DNA of 64,000 nt, taken from NCBI RefSeq assembly GCF_014651915.1, contig NZ_BMXU01000002.1, positions 1,016,652 through 1,080,651 on the forward strand, in the 5' to 3' direction. The notes below the pieces were generated by a model. That model saw only the letters and a list, made by a program, of their open reading frames with translations. It was not told where the DNA came from and did no database searches. This stretch comes from Parvularcula lutaonensis (GTDB lineage Bacteria; Pseudomonadota; Alphaproteobacteria; Caulobacterales; Parvularculaceae). Of this stretch, positions 17,870 through 26,527 are shown in pieces. The first letter of the stretch is position 1, and every line of letters begins with the position of its first letter. The position numbers and the translations under genes are program-made.

Positions 17870-19213
17870 TCACGCGGCAACTTGTTCCCGCAGTGCACGG
17901 AACAGCGCACGCATTGCCAGCACGTCGCCACCCTTGGGCCTGCCGGGCCTCGCAGCGGGAACCCAGGCGAAGGTGTCGATGTGGGTGTAGGGAATATCGC
18001 CGACGAAACGCTTGAGGAACAGCGCCGCAGTGATCGAGCCGGCGAATGGCGTATCCGCCGCGTGATTCACATCGGCAATGTCGGATTTGAGATAGCTGCC
18101 ATAGCGGTCCCAGAAGGGCATCGGCCAGAGCGGGTCACTGATCCTCGTTCCGGCGTCGATGACCCGCTGCTGGAATGCAGGCTCGGTCGAGTAGATCGGC
18201 GGCAGGTCCGGGCCGAGGGCGACCCGCGCCGCGCCGGTCAGCGTTGCCAGAGTGAGTATACGGTCTGGTTTGCCCTCGGTCGCGAGCGCCAGGGCGTCGG
18301 CAAGGATCAGGCGGCCTTCCGCATCGGTGTTCGAGATCTCGACGGTCTGGCCCTGACGGCTGCGGAACACATCGCCGGGGCGGAAGGCGTTGCCCGAGAT
18401 CAGGTTCTCCACGGCGGGAACGAGGAGCCGCAGCTTGATCGGCAGGTTCTCCTCCATGATCCGCCGGGCCAGCGCGATGGACGTCGCAGCTCCGCCCATG
18501 TCCTTTTTCATGAGAGCCATGGCGTTGCCCGGCTTGAGATTCAGGCCACCTGAATCAAAGCAGACACCCTTACCGACCAGCGCGAAGCTATGCTCGCCGC
18601 CGCCGTCCCATTCGAGCTCGATCAGGCGCGGCTCGATCGCCGCCGCTCGGCCCACGGCGTGGATCAGCGGAAACTCCTCCGCGAAGCCCTCGCCCTTGTG
18701 GACTTTCACCGTGGCCCCGAACGCGTCGGCGAGCTTGCGCGCTTCATCTTCGAGCGCATCGGGGCCCATCTCTTCCGCCGGCGTGTTGATAAGGTCGCGG
18801 CCGAGCCCCACCGTGGCCGCCTCGCGGGAGACCGCCTCCGCGCGGCCACCATCGTCGATCAGCAGGACCGGATGCTCCGAAGGCTTGCCATAGCGATCGT
18901 AGCGATAGGCACCGAGGGCGAAGCCGAGCGCCGCCAGGGTTTCGTCGAACCCCTTCGGGAGTGCTGCAACCCTGTAGTCCCCCTCAGGCAACTTCGCGCC
19001 TGCCGTGCCGAGCGCCAGCGGTTCGTCGCCGTCCCCTGCGCCGATCAGGACCCCTGCAGGCGTGATCGCCATCTGGTCGAGCTCGCCCTTGAACTGCGCG
19101 AGGGCGGCGGCTTGCTCCGCTCCTTCGGGGAGCTTGTCGTCCCGGTTCAGGAGAAAGAGCGGCGTCGCGGCTTCGGCACGGTCAGCGGCGGACTGGACGG
19201 GAGGTTGGGGCAA
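17870..19213 (-). CDS. M17 leucyl aminopeptidase family protein
   Basis: Cytoplasmic two-metal aminopeptidase of the PepA/M17 family, 447 residues, somewhat shorter than classical PepA at about 500. The catalytic domain has GKGVCFDSGGLNLK (Lys215, Asp220), MKKDMGG (Asp238) and NTDAEGRL (Asp297, Glu299, Arg301), which is the family signature, so metal-binding and catalytic residues are all there. The N-terminal domain (1-130) is divergent, as in the alphaproteobacterial PepA2-like branch. It lies after the DivL-like gene on the same strand, more than 200 bases away, and is probably separately transcribed. Confidence 0.92.
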   Translation of the reverse strand: MPQPPVQSAADRAEAATPLFLLNRDDKLPEGAEQAAALAQFKGELDQMAITPAGVLIGAGDGDEPLALGTAGAKLPEGDYRVAALPKGFDETLAALGFALGAYRYDRYGKPSEHPVLLIDDGGRAEAVSREAATVGLGRDLINTPAEEMGPDALEDEARKLADAFGATVKVHKGEGFAEEFPLIHAVGRAAAIEPRLIELEWDGGGEHSFALVGKGVCFDSGGLNLKPGNAMALMKKDMGGAATSIALARRIMEENLPIKLRLLVPAVENLISGNAFRPGDVFRSRQGQTVEISNTDAEGRLILADALALATEGKPDRILTLATLTGAARVALGPDLPPIYSTEPAFQQRVIDAGTRISDPLWPMPFWDRYGSYLKSDIADVNHAADTPFAGSITAALFLKRFVGDIPYTHIDTFAWVPAARPGRPKGGDVLAMRALFRALREQVAA

Positions 19214-19273
19214 GGCGGGCTCCGGCAGCGGCTACGCGCCAAGGGCTAAGCAAAGCCGCCGCCCGCGGCAAGC

Positions 19274-19834
19274 TCAGTATGCTTCGATGCGGCGTTGCCA
19301 ACCGGCGTCTTCGAAATGGAGGTTGAGGACCTCGTTCTTGCGCAAGGGCTCGAAGGAAGCCTGCGCCGGCGCGTTGGTGCCGACTTGCGCGAGGCGCACG
19401 AAGAGGAGGCTCACTTCACGCATGTCGCGAAGCCTAGAGGCGTCGGTGGTCTCGAGCGCGAAGGTGATGTGCAGACGGTCGTCCCCCTCCATCAGGGGCG
19501 GCTCGATCGACAGGACCCTCGCATCGGCAAGAACTGCCGGGGCACCCGGGCGCTTGGCGAGGTCGACGCGGTCGCCCGGCATGATGATATCGCGCGAAGG
19601 CTCGGGCACGACGCGGGCGCTCACCTGCACGACGCCGCGCGGCAGGGCTTCGGTCACCTCCGTGCTCGCTTGGAGGTGCTTCACCTCGGCTGAGCTCTCC
19701 GCAGCCTGCGTCGGTGATGTCTCCAACCGGAACAGGAACGCGCCCACGAGCGCGAGGCCGGTCAGGACGAATGTATCGATTAAGAGAATGGAAAGACGAC
19801 GACGCACGAACAGGCTCCCAACACTCTTAGCCAT
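19274..19834 (-). CDS. membrane-anchored protein resembling CpaB/RcpC pilus assembly proteins
   Basis: A 186-residue protein with one N-terminal hydrophobic segment (about 15-36, LSILLIDTFVLTGLALVGAF) and a periplasmic body. Residues 80-120 contain PSRDIIMPGDRVDLAKR, then an ADARVLSIEPP strand. The MPGDRVDL and ARVLSI pattern resembles the SAF/RcpC domain of Flp pilus protein CpaB, but the protein is shorter than CpaB (about 270) and no other cpa/tad genes are nearby. The call is by resemblance only. It lies between the M17 gene and a small membrane ORF, all on the minus strand. Confidence 0.5.
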   Translation of the reverse strand: MAKSVGSLFVRRRLSILLIDTFVLTGLALVGAFLFRLETSPTQAAESSAEVKHLQASTEVTEALPRGVVQVSARVVPEPSRDIIMPGDRVDLAKRPGAPAVLADARVLSIEPPLMEGDDRLHITFALETTDASRLRDMREVSLLFVRLAQVGTNAPAQASFEPLRKNEVLNLHFEDAGWQRRIEAY

Positions 19835-19865
19835 GTGTGCTTAGTCTGAAGCTTCCAAATTATGG

Positions 19866-19979
19866 TTAAGACGAGAGTATCGCTGCGAGGACAACAATCA
19901 ATAATACGGTAAGGAACGACCAGTCCATAGCGCTGAACCATCTGCGGCTGCGGGCGGTCATGGTCGGTCTTTTCGGCAT
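19866..19979 (-). CDS. possible small single-pass membrane protein (37 residues)
   Basis: An ATG at 19979 opens a 37-codon frame ending in TAA at 19868-19866. A basic start (MPKRPTMTARSRR) is followed by WFSAMDWSFLTVLLIVVLAA and ILSS, a credible single transmembrane helix with positive residues on the inside. AGG lies about nine bases before the ATG; an inner ATG at 19961 would give 31 residues. It sits in a gap of almost 200 bases between two same-strand genes. Too short to assign by homology; function unknown. Confidence 0.35.
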   Translation of the reverse strand: MPKRPTMTARSRRWFSAMDWSFLTVLLIVVLAAILSS

Positions 19980-20032
19980 GGGACGTTGCCTAGCCGAGAC
20001 GCGCTAAGGATCGGTTGAGAGAGCCGCTCGAC

Positions 20033-21193
20033 TCAAGTGTCGGCGGACGGGATGAAATGGTAGATCCGTGGCCGTTCGGCCGGACGCAGACGCTCCCGGC
20101 ACCACTCGTCGATAGCCCATGCCATGTCCTGGTCCGGCTCCAGACCCGGTGCGACGACAATGTCGGCGATCAGGCGATCGAGAAATCCGGGCCGACGGCT
20201 GAGGCGCACCTCGCATTTCTCGACACCGGGGCTCTCGGCGATGATCTCCGCGATATGGGCCGGATAGACGTTCACCGCGCCGATCTGCACGGCGCCGTCA
20301 CGCCGTGGACCGAGACGGAACGAACGCTTCCCCTCCCATTCGATCTCATCCATCGGCACGGTCGTCAGGGTGCGCCCGTCCGGACGCTGACGGATCAGGG
20401 CATCCCCCTCCCGGTCCCAGTGATCGAACAGGATGAAAGGCTCGGACTGGCTGTCGCGCCATGCGATGACGCCGGTCTCTGTCGACCCGTAGAGCTCCCG
20501 CAGCGCGCCGAGGCCGCGCTGGCGAAGCTTCTGGGCGAGATCCATGGTCAGCGCTTCACCGAAGCTGAGCGCGAGCACGTTGCCGGGGATTTCCGGCAAG
20601 GTATCGGCGAGGTAGCGCCAAAGCGTCGGTGTGGCGACAACGAGATCACCGAAGCGCAGCATCTCCGACAGCTCGTCCGGGGTCTTGGTCCGCGCGTCGA
20701 TCACGGGGATGCGCTGGATATTCGGTGCAATGACGACACCGATGAGCCCGAGCAGCGTGTGCGGCGGAACCATGGAGATCGTCCGCCTGCGTCCGGAAAG
20801 CAGCGAAGCCACGGCCGCGCCGTCCTGGAACATGTCGTCGGCGGCGTGGCGGGTCGCGGCCTCGTTCGTCTGGGTCGAGGGATAGAAGCTGAAACTGATG
20901 AGCTCGTCGCGCGCAAGCTTGGAGAGCTCGCGCGCCCAGTCACCGATGGTGGTGCCGGGCTCTGCGGGCAAGTCGGCATGGTCTCGGCCGAAATACTCGG
21001 TGGCGCGGGCGGCGCAGCCTTCGAGCTGTTCCGGGGTCAAGGCGATACCGCCCTTGCCGAGCTTGGTCTCGGCACCCCAACCCGAATGGACCAGCGTTTC
21101 GGTATAGCGCTTGTGCCGTCGCGCCAGCTCATCAGCGATGAGCGATGCGAGGATCTTGCTGATCTGCTCTTCGGAGAAGGTGAAGCTCTTCAT
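20033..21193 (-). CDS. short AMP-binding ligase (aryl/acyl-CoA synthetase-like), coupled to pabC
   Basis: A 386-residue member of the ANL adenylate-forming superfamily, much shorter than the usual 500-550. The core motif A5 is clear (ELYGSTETG, about residue 235) and the later VNVYPAHI corresponds to the A8 hinge. The phosphate loop normally written TSGSTGxPK is degenerate (FSFYPSTQTNEA, about 101-112). In length and layout it recalls the 4-coumarate-CoA ligase group tied to photoactive yellow protein; this is from memory. Its ATG overlaps the pabC stop (ATGA), placing it as the last gene of pabB-pabA-pabC. A 4-substituted benzoate such as p-aminobenzoate is a possible substrate, by inference only. 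Confidence 0.65.
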   Translation of the reverse strand: MKSFTFSEEQISKILASLIADELARRHKRYTETLVHSGWGAETKLGKGGIALTPEQLEGCAARATEYFGRDHADLPAEPGTTIGDWARELSKLARDELISFSFYPSTQTNEAATRHAADDMFQDGAAVASLLSGRRRTISMVPPHTLLGLIGVVIAPNIQRIPVIDARTKTPDELSEMLRFGDLVVATPTLWRYLADTLPEIPGNVLALSFGEALTMDLAQKLRQRGLGALRELYGSTETGVIAWRDSQSEPFILFDHWDREGDALIRQRPDGRTLTTVPMDEIEWEGKRSFRLGPRRDGAVQIGAVNVYPAHIAEIIAESPGVEKCEVRLSRRPGFLDRLIADIVVAPGLEPDQDMAWAIDEWCRERLRPAERPRIYHFIPSADT

Positions 21194-21996
21194 GACGCCG
21201 CTTTCTCGGCAGCCTCGAGGGCCTGCGTCAAGCGCCGGACACCTTCGATGTCGGGAAGGGCGCCGCCTTGCAGCGCCAGCGGTTCGACGCCGACGAGAGA
21301 ATTGGTGCGGGCGAGCGGCAGGGATGCGAGGTCCGCCTGCGAGATCGCAGCCTCGGTGACTTCGCGGGCTTCGAGCAGGACCGCCCGGACGATCCCGGGC
21401 AGGATCCCGGCACAGACAGGAGGGGTGACCCAGCCGTTTTTCGTCCGCGCAAGGAGGTTGGCCATCGACGTGCTCGCCGGCTCGCTGCGCGTGTTGAGCA
21501 TGACGGCGTCGCTGGCGCCCTTCCCGGCTGCCTCCATCCGCGCGAGAACCTGGTCCTGGTAGCTGAGGCTTTTCATCCGGCTGAGCGGGGAAAAGTCGTT
21601 CCTGCGGTGGGTGCTGACGATCGCGGAAACCGGTTCGCAGCGGCGCGGCCCTGCCGGAGCGATGGTGATGACGCGGCGCACGGAGGGTCCTGGCGGCGGC
21701 AGAAGGCCTCTCGGGCCTGTTCCGCGGCTGAGGGTGATGCGCATGGAGCCAGGCGCGTCGCCATGGGCCTCGATGGCGGCGGCGATGTCGGCTTCGATGG
21801 CGTGGCGGTCCACTGGAAGCTCGAGAATGGCGCCGCTTTGATCCAACCGGTCGAGGTGCCGGGAAAGCAGGAGCGCGCGGCCACCCTCGACACGGAGCGT
21901 GCTGAACAGGCCGTCGCCGAGAAGGAACCCCCGGTCGGTGACGGGTAGCGCAGGCGCGTCGCCGTCAATCCTTTGGCCGTCGAGAAGCGCAATCAT
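21190..21996 (-). CDS. pabC: aminodeoxychorismate lyase / class IV aminotransferase fold
   Basis: PLP enzyme of fold type IV, 268 residues, expected to turn 4-amino-4-deoxychorismate into p-aminobenzoate plus pyruvate. The PLP lysine is in RMKSLSYQDQVLARMEA; GFLLGDGLFST near the N-terminus and the TNSLVGVEPL block near the end fit the class. Branched-chain or D-amino acid aminotransferases share the fold, but location directly after pabA and pabB makes PabC the best call. The ATG at 21996 overlaps the pabA stop (ATGA); a TTG six bases earlier is less likely. Confidence 0.85.
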   Translation of the reverse strand: MIALLDGQRIDGDAPALPVTDRGFLLGDGLFSTLRVEGGRALLLSRHLDRLDQSGAILELPVDRHAIEADIAAAIEAHGDAPGSMRITLSRGTGPRGLLPPPGPSVRRVITIAPAGPRRCEPVSAIVSTHRRNDFSPLSRMKSLSYQDQVLARMEAAGKGASDAVMLNTRSEPASTSMANLLARTKNGWVTPPVCAGILPGIVRAVLLEAREVTEAAISQADLASLPLARTNSLVGVEPLALQGGALPDIEGVRRLTQALEAAEKAAS

Positions 21997-22553
21997 CGGC
22001 AAAGCTCCAGGAAGTTTCCGAGCAGCCTCCGGCCCTCGGGTGTGAGGATCGACTCCGGGTGGAATTGCACGCCGACATGCGGTCGCGCATTATGGCGGAA
22101 GGCCATGAGTTCGTCATCCTCGGACCTTGCAGTCTCGCGAAGATCTGTATCCGCAATATCGCTGACCAAGGCGTGGTAGCGACCCGCCTGAAACGGATTG
22201 GCGAGACCCGCGAAAAGCGGGTCGCCGGTATGGCTGATGGCCGAGGGTCGTCCGTGCATCGGCGTTCTGGCGCGCACAGTGCGGCCGCCATAAGCCTCGG
22301 CAATGGCAAGATGGCCGAGACAGACACCGAGGATCGGCGTATCGGGAAAGGCTGGCGGCAGGGCTCGGCAGATGCCGGCTTCCGCAGGGGTGTAGGGTCC
22401 GGGGCTGAGGATCATGCCTCCAGGAGCGATCTCCGCCACGTCTTCCACCGTGAGCTGATCGTTACGGACGACATCGGTCGCGAACCCGGCTTCGCGGACA
22501 TAGCGCGCGAGGGTTTCAACGAAGCTGTCGTAATTATCGATGATGAGAATCAT
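21993..22553 (-). CDS. pabA: aminodeoxychorismate synthase, glutamine amidotransferase subunit
   Basis: Class I glutamine amidotransferase (186 residues) that delivers ammonia to PabB. It begins MILIIDNYDSFVETLARYV, the PabA/TrpG signature. The catalytic Cys is in GVCLGHLAIAEAYGG (Leu where Gln is usual after GH) and the His/Glu pair is in VGVQFHPESI. As there is no separate trp locus here, it could also serve anthranilate synthase. The ATG overlaps the pabB stop (ATGA). A longer frame upstream lies wholly inside pabB and is rejected. Confidence 0.9.
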   Translation of the reverse strand: MILIIDNYDSFVETLARYVREAGFATDVVRNDQLTVEDVAEIAPGGMILSPGPYTPAEAGICRALPPAFPDTPILGVCLGHLAIAEAYGGRTVRARTPMHGRPSAISHTGDPLFAGLANPFQAGRYHALVSDIADTDLRETARSEDDELMAFRHNARPHVGVQFHPESILTPEGRRLLGNFLELCR

Positions 22554-23707
22554 GACCGACCCGCCAGCATGCGGAAGAGATAGCCCTTGTCGAGAGCTTC
22601 GATATATTCCTTGTGCGGATCGGAAAGAATCGTGACGCCACCGCCGGAGCGGACATCGAGCCTTCGGCATTCCTCATCGATCACCGCGGTGCGGATCGCG
22701 ACGCTGGCGGCAGCGCGCTTGCCGTCCGTGTAGAAGACCGAGCCGCAATAGGCGCCCCTGCCCTCGCCTTCGAGTGCGGCGATGGCGTCCATCGCGGCGA
22801 GCTTCGGCGCGCCCGTGACCGAGCCGCAAGGAAAGGCTGCGCGGAGGGCGTCGGCGAAGAGGAGACCTTCGCGCAAGTGTCCCTCAATGCGCGAATAGAG
22901 GTGGTGGACGTGATCGAGGCTGCGCGCTCCGCAAATCTCGGGTTCCGCGATCGAACCGTCGGCACAGACCTTGGCGAGATCATTGCGCATGAGATCCGCG
23001 ATCATGATGTTCTCGGCACGGTCTTTCGGATCAGCCAGCAGGTCTTCGAGCAGCCTTGCGTCCTCGATGGGGTCCTCCGACCTCGGACGGGTGCCCTTGA
23101 TCGGCTCGGTTGCAAGGCGGCGGCCTTCAAGTGCAAGGAACAGTTCGGGCGATGCACTGACGATAGCGTGCTCGCCGAGATCGAGCAGCGCGCCGAAACG
23201 GGCGGTCAGGGCTTCGCGCCAGGGCAATTGGTCGATGACACGGCCCTCCCCGCCGAACTCCGCAGACTGACGATGGGAAACATTGACCTGGAAGACATCG
23301 CCCGCCGCGATCCGACGACGAACGTCCTTTGCCTTTTCCGCGTAAGCCTCGGGCGTGTCGCCCTCATCAAGCCGCAAGGGTGCGGGCATGTGTTCGGGGA
23401 GCGGAAGGTCGTCTTGCACCCTCTGCGCCCTGCCGAAGACGCCAAACCAGGCCGCAGGCGCGCCGAGCGGCGGTGGCGGCAGGTCGAGACCGGGTTCCGG
23501 TTCCACCGCGCATTCATAGCCGAAATAACCTGCGAGAACGTCGCCTTCCCGAAGCGAGGCTTCAGCTTCGCGCAGGGCCTCGAACGGACGGGCTCCGGGC
23601 AGCTCATCATGGTCGCAGCTCCAGACGTCACGAACGTCCGAGAGCTCGATCGCTTCACCGGAAAAACCCGCGGCGAGGATCACCCGCCGCGGCTGTGGCC
23701 CGTTCAC
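22550..23707 (-). CDS. pabB: aminodeoxychorismate synthase component I
   Basis: Chorismate-binding enzyme forming 4-amino-4-deoxychorismate for folate. The key PIKGTRPR motif has the Lys that separates PabB from anthranilate synthase (PIAGTRPR). MRNDLAKVC, the CGSVTGAPK block and SGGGVTILSDPHKEY are typical of the catalytic domain. I place the start at the GTG at 23707 (385 residues), 19 bases after ctpA ends; the frame stays open to 23806, but that part overlaps ctpA and is low-complexity. It leads a four-gene set with ATGA overlaps (pabB-pabA-pabC-ligase), probably continuing the ctpA transcript. Confidence 0.92.
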   Translation of the reverse strand: MNGPQPRRVILAAGFSGEAIELSDVRDVWSCDHDELPGARPFEALREAEASLREGDVLAGYFGYECAVEPEPGLDLPPPPLGAPAAWFGVFGRAQRVQDDLPLPEHMPAPLRLDEGDTPEAYAEKAKDVRRRIAAGDVFQVNVSHRQSAEFGGEGRVIDQLPWREALTARFGALLDLGEHAIVSASPELFLALEGRRLATEPIKGTRPRSEDPIEDARLLEDLLADPKDRAENIMIADLMRNDLAKVCADGSIAEPEICGARSLDHVHHLYSRIEGHLREGLLFADALRAAFPCGSVTGAPKLAAMDAIAALEGEGRGAYCGSVFYTDGKRAAASVAIRTAVIDEECRRLDVRSGGGVTILSDPHKEYIEALDKGYLFRMLAGRS

Positions 23708-23726
23708 GCTGGTCTTCGCGCCTCTC

Positions 23727-25196
23727 CTAGCGCTGGATCGCACCTGCATCGGCGAGGAGCTGGCCGAATTGCGCCTGGTCGGCAAGCAGTTCGAGCGCCC
23801 GCTCAAGCTGGCAATCCTTGCCTTCCTCGCACTCGACAGGCTCGATGAAGAGCGCCGTGGCGTTCTCTTCCTCGCGCTCCTTCTCGCGGAGAGCCTCCTG
23901 GCCTTCCATCAGGATTTCCTGCACCGAGGCCGACGAGGAGTTCTCGCCCGGCTCGCCAAGGCCAACGGGTTCGTCCTTGTCCACGTCGAGTGCACCGTCG
24001 AGGTCCGCTTCCGAGCGGCGCTTGACTGGCTCGTCCTGACCCGGACGAGTGATCGGCATGACGATGTCAGGGACAATGCCCTGCGCCTGGATCGAACGGC
24101 CGGACGGAGTGTAGTAGCGGGCCGTGGTCAGGCGGAGCGCGCCCGAATCGCCGCGATTGAGCGGAAGGATCGTCTGCACCGAGCCCTTGCCAAAGGTCTT
24201 GGTCCCAAGGATCAGCGCGCGGTTGCGGTCCTGCAGGGCACCCGCGACGATTTCCGAGGCCGAGGCCGAGCCGCCATTGACGAGAACAACGATGGGCTTG
24301 CCCTCGAGGACGTCGCCCTTCTTGCCGAGCTCGCGCATCGATTCCTTCCCGCTGCGACCGCGGGTCGAAACGATCTCACCGCCATCGAGGAAGGCATCCG
24401 ACACGGCCACGGCCTGGTCGAGAAGTCCGCCCGGATTGGAGCGGAGGTCGAGAACGATGCCTTCGAGTCCGCCGGTTTCCTTTTCGAGCTCGCGGATCGC
24501 GTCGAGCATCTTGCCGTTCGTCTGGGCGGTGAAGCTCGCAAGGCGGATATAGCCGAAGCGGTCCTGCTCCACCCGCGAAGCGACGGGGTTCACGGTGATG
24601 ATGTCGCGCGTCAACGAGAATTCGAGGGGTTCGTCGACGCCCTCGCGGGCAACGCGCAGCGTGACCTCGGTGCCCTTGTCGCCCTTCATCAGGTCGGTCG
24701 CTTCGGTCAGCGACATGCCGAACACGGACTTGCCGTCGATTTCGAAGATCAGGTCGCCGGGCTCGATACCCGCACGCGCGGCCGGGGTATCGTCAATCGG
24801 CGAGATGACGCGAACGAGGCCGCGGCCTATGCCTTCACGCTCCTGGGTCACCTGGATACCGAGGCCACCGAAGGTGCCACGCGTCTGCTCCTGCATTGTC
24901 TCGAGATCACGTGGCGGCAGGTAGCTCGAATGGGGATCGAGGGAATTGAGCATGCCCTCGATCGCGCCTTCCATCAGTTCGCGGTCGTCAGGCTCTTCAA
25001 CATAGTTGCGGTGCACTGTCTCGAATGCCTCACCGAAGAGGTCGAGCTGGCGGAAGGTCTCGGCGTCGAAGGCGGAACGCGCGAAGCCTGCCGTAAGGAG
25101 GCCGGCCGTGATCGCGCCGCCGAGGACGGCACCGATCGCCATGGAGGAAACGCTCCGGCGTCCGTCGCCGAGCTCAATCTTCGATCGCTTCATCAT
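23727..25196 (-). CDS. ctpA: carboxyl-terminal processing protease (S41)
   Basis: Periplasmic serine protease with an N-terminal signal anchor (about 20-42), a PDZ domain (about 105-190) and the S41 catalytic core. The Ser/Lys/Gln triad is seen as Ser313 (GGSASASE), Lys338 (TFGKGSVQ) and Gln342 in numbering from the GTG at 25199. Such proteases trim envelope proteins and are activated or targeted by LytM or lipoprotein partners; the EnvC-like gene upstream suggests a link to peptidoglycan remodelling. A Glu-rich tail of about 90 residues follows. The start could be any of GTG 25199, ATG 25196 or ATG 25193. Confidence 0.94.
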   Translation of the reverse strand: MMKRSKIELGDGRRSVSSMAIGAVLGGAITAGLLTAGFARSAFDAETFRQLDLFGEAFETVHRNYVEEPDDRELMEGAIEGMLNSLDPHSSYLPPRDLETMQEQTRGTFGGLGIQVTQEREGIGRGLVRVISPIDDTPAARAGIEPGDLIFEIDGKSVFGMSLTEATDLMKGDKGTEVTLRVAREGVDEPLEFSLTRDIITVNPVASRVEQDRFGYIRLASFTAQTNGKMLDAIRELEKETGGLEGIVLDLRSNPGGLLDQAVAVSDAFLDGGEIVSTRGRSGKESMRELGKKGDVLEGKPIVVLVNGGSASASEIVAGALQDRNRALILGTKTFGKGSVQTILPLNRGDSGALRLTTARYYTPSGRSIQAQGIVPDIVMPITRPGQDEPVKRRSEADLDGALDVDKDEPVGLGEPGENSSSASVQEILMEGQEALREKEREEENATALFIEPVECEEGKDCQLERALELLADQAQFGQLLADAGAIQR

Positions 25197-25390
25197 CACC
25201 TAGCCGCTCTTTCTGTCGCTCGGGCACCCGGTATAGGTGCACGGCTACCTTGCTGCGCTCTTAAATCTGTCATTTGAACCCCCGCTTGTCCAAGCGGAAC
25301 ACCCTCGTCCCGTAAAATATGGACAACTTCTCAGGCGGAATGTCGCGCCCGGAACGGAACCAAGGCCGCTTGCGGTCATCTTGACAGCTC

Positions 25391-26527
25391 TCAGGAAGGC
25401 TCGAACCAAGGGGTGGGATCCACCGGTTGCCCACGTTTCCTGACCTGGAAGCGGAGGCTCGGCGCCTGTGCGCCATTGGCCATGACGCCCACCGGCTCAC
25501 CCGCGCCCACCCGCTGGCCCTTGCGGACGACAAAGCGGTCGAGGCCGATGAAGATGTTGGTGTAGCCGTCGCCGACATCGATGATCAGGACGTTGCCGAG
25601 GGTGCCGAAATTCGACGCCCACTGGACAATTCCCGAATAGGGAGCCGTGACGACGGCACCGGGCCGGGTGGTCATCTGCACCGCGTCACGCTGCTCGCCC
25701 ACTTCGTCGCGCTGGCCGAACTGTCCTGTCACGACCCCGGCGACGGGGCGTTCGAGCCGGCCACGTGCCTCAGCGAAGGTCCCCGGAAGCTGCCGGTCAC
25801 GGCGGCTCTGGCGATAGCGCTCGACCACCTCCTCTGCGGACGGCAGGTCGCGCAGCCTGCGCAGGAGCTCCCGGATGTTCGATGCCTCGGCAGCGAGGCG
25901 CCGGGCCTCCGCCTCCACCCGCGCGAGCTCGGCGCGGTCCTGCTGATAGGCGGACTGGCGTTCATCAAGGAGACCCTGAAGCAGCCTGCGACGTTCGCCC
26001 AGCGAAGCATTGGTGTCATCGAGCGCGCGGCGAGCGGCGCGCTTCTCCGAGCGCAGCCGTTCGAGATCAATGATCTCCTGCTTGCGAGCCTCGACGATCT
26101 CGGCCAGCCGCGGGCTGATCGATGACAGCGTCACGGCTGCCAGCGCCGCCCTCTGCGCATCATCGGGGGACACCACGAGCGCAGGCGGCCTCGAGCGCTC
26201 GAGATTCTGGAGCGCAGCAAGAACGCGGCTCAGCTCCATCGCCCGGGCATCGCGCTCTTCAAGAGCGATGGCCTCACGCGCTTCGATGTCCTGCAGGTCC
26301 TGCTCGAGTTCCGTTGCCCGGCTTTCGGCGGCCTGCAGCGCCGATGCCGTGGACGCGAGCTGGTCGCGAAGGCGATCGAGGGCGTCCTCCATCTCCTCGG
26401 TCCGCTCACGGATCTCTTCGGCGGAGCGCTCGCGCTCCTCGATCTGGCGCTCGAGATCCTCGAGCCGCGATTCTTCATCGGGCTGCTGGATCGATGACAA
26501 AAGGAAGGCGAGAACGAGAATCATCAT
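25391..26527 (-). CDS. envC: EnvC-like murein hydrolase activator (coiled coil plus degenerate LytM domain)
   Basis: A periplasmic protein of about 378 residues. A short signal peptide (MMILVLAFLLSS) precedes about 200 residues of Glu/Arg-rich coiled coil, then an M23/LytM fold at about 265-375 (VTGQFGQ, APYSGIVQWASNFG, GNVLIIDVGDGYTNIF). The zinc ligands HxxxD and HxH of active M23 enzymes are absent: the usual YAHL segment is replaced by FIGLDRFV. This is the pattern of EnvC-type activators of amidases, not of endopeptidases. The ATG at 26527 or 26524 overlaps the rlmH stop. ctpA follows about 190 bases downstream. Confidence 0.88.
   Translation of the reverse strand: MMILVLAFLLSSIQQPDEESRLEDLERQIEERERSAEEIRERTEEMEDALDRLRDQLASTASALQAAESRATELEQDLQDIEAREAIALEERDARAMELSRVLAALQNLERSRPPALVVSPDDAQRAALAAVTLSSISPRLAEIVEARKQEIIDLERLRSEKRAARRALDDTNASLGERRRLLQGLLDERQSAYQQDRAELARVEAEARRLAAEASNIRELLRRLRDLPSAEEVVERYRQSRRDRQLPGTFAEARGRLERPVAGVVTGQFGQRDEVGEQRDAVQMTTRPGAVVTAPYSGIVQWASNFGTLGNVLIIDVGDGYTNIFIGLDRFVVRKGQRVGAGEPVGVMANGAQAPSLRFQVRKRGQPVDPTPWFEPS

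Noticed and set aside
21993..22670. Longer pabA frame starting at 22670
   Set aside because: The extra 39 residues lie inside pabB; the family starts at MILIIDNYDSF and the ATGA overlap at 22553 fits the operon.
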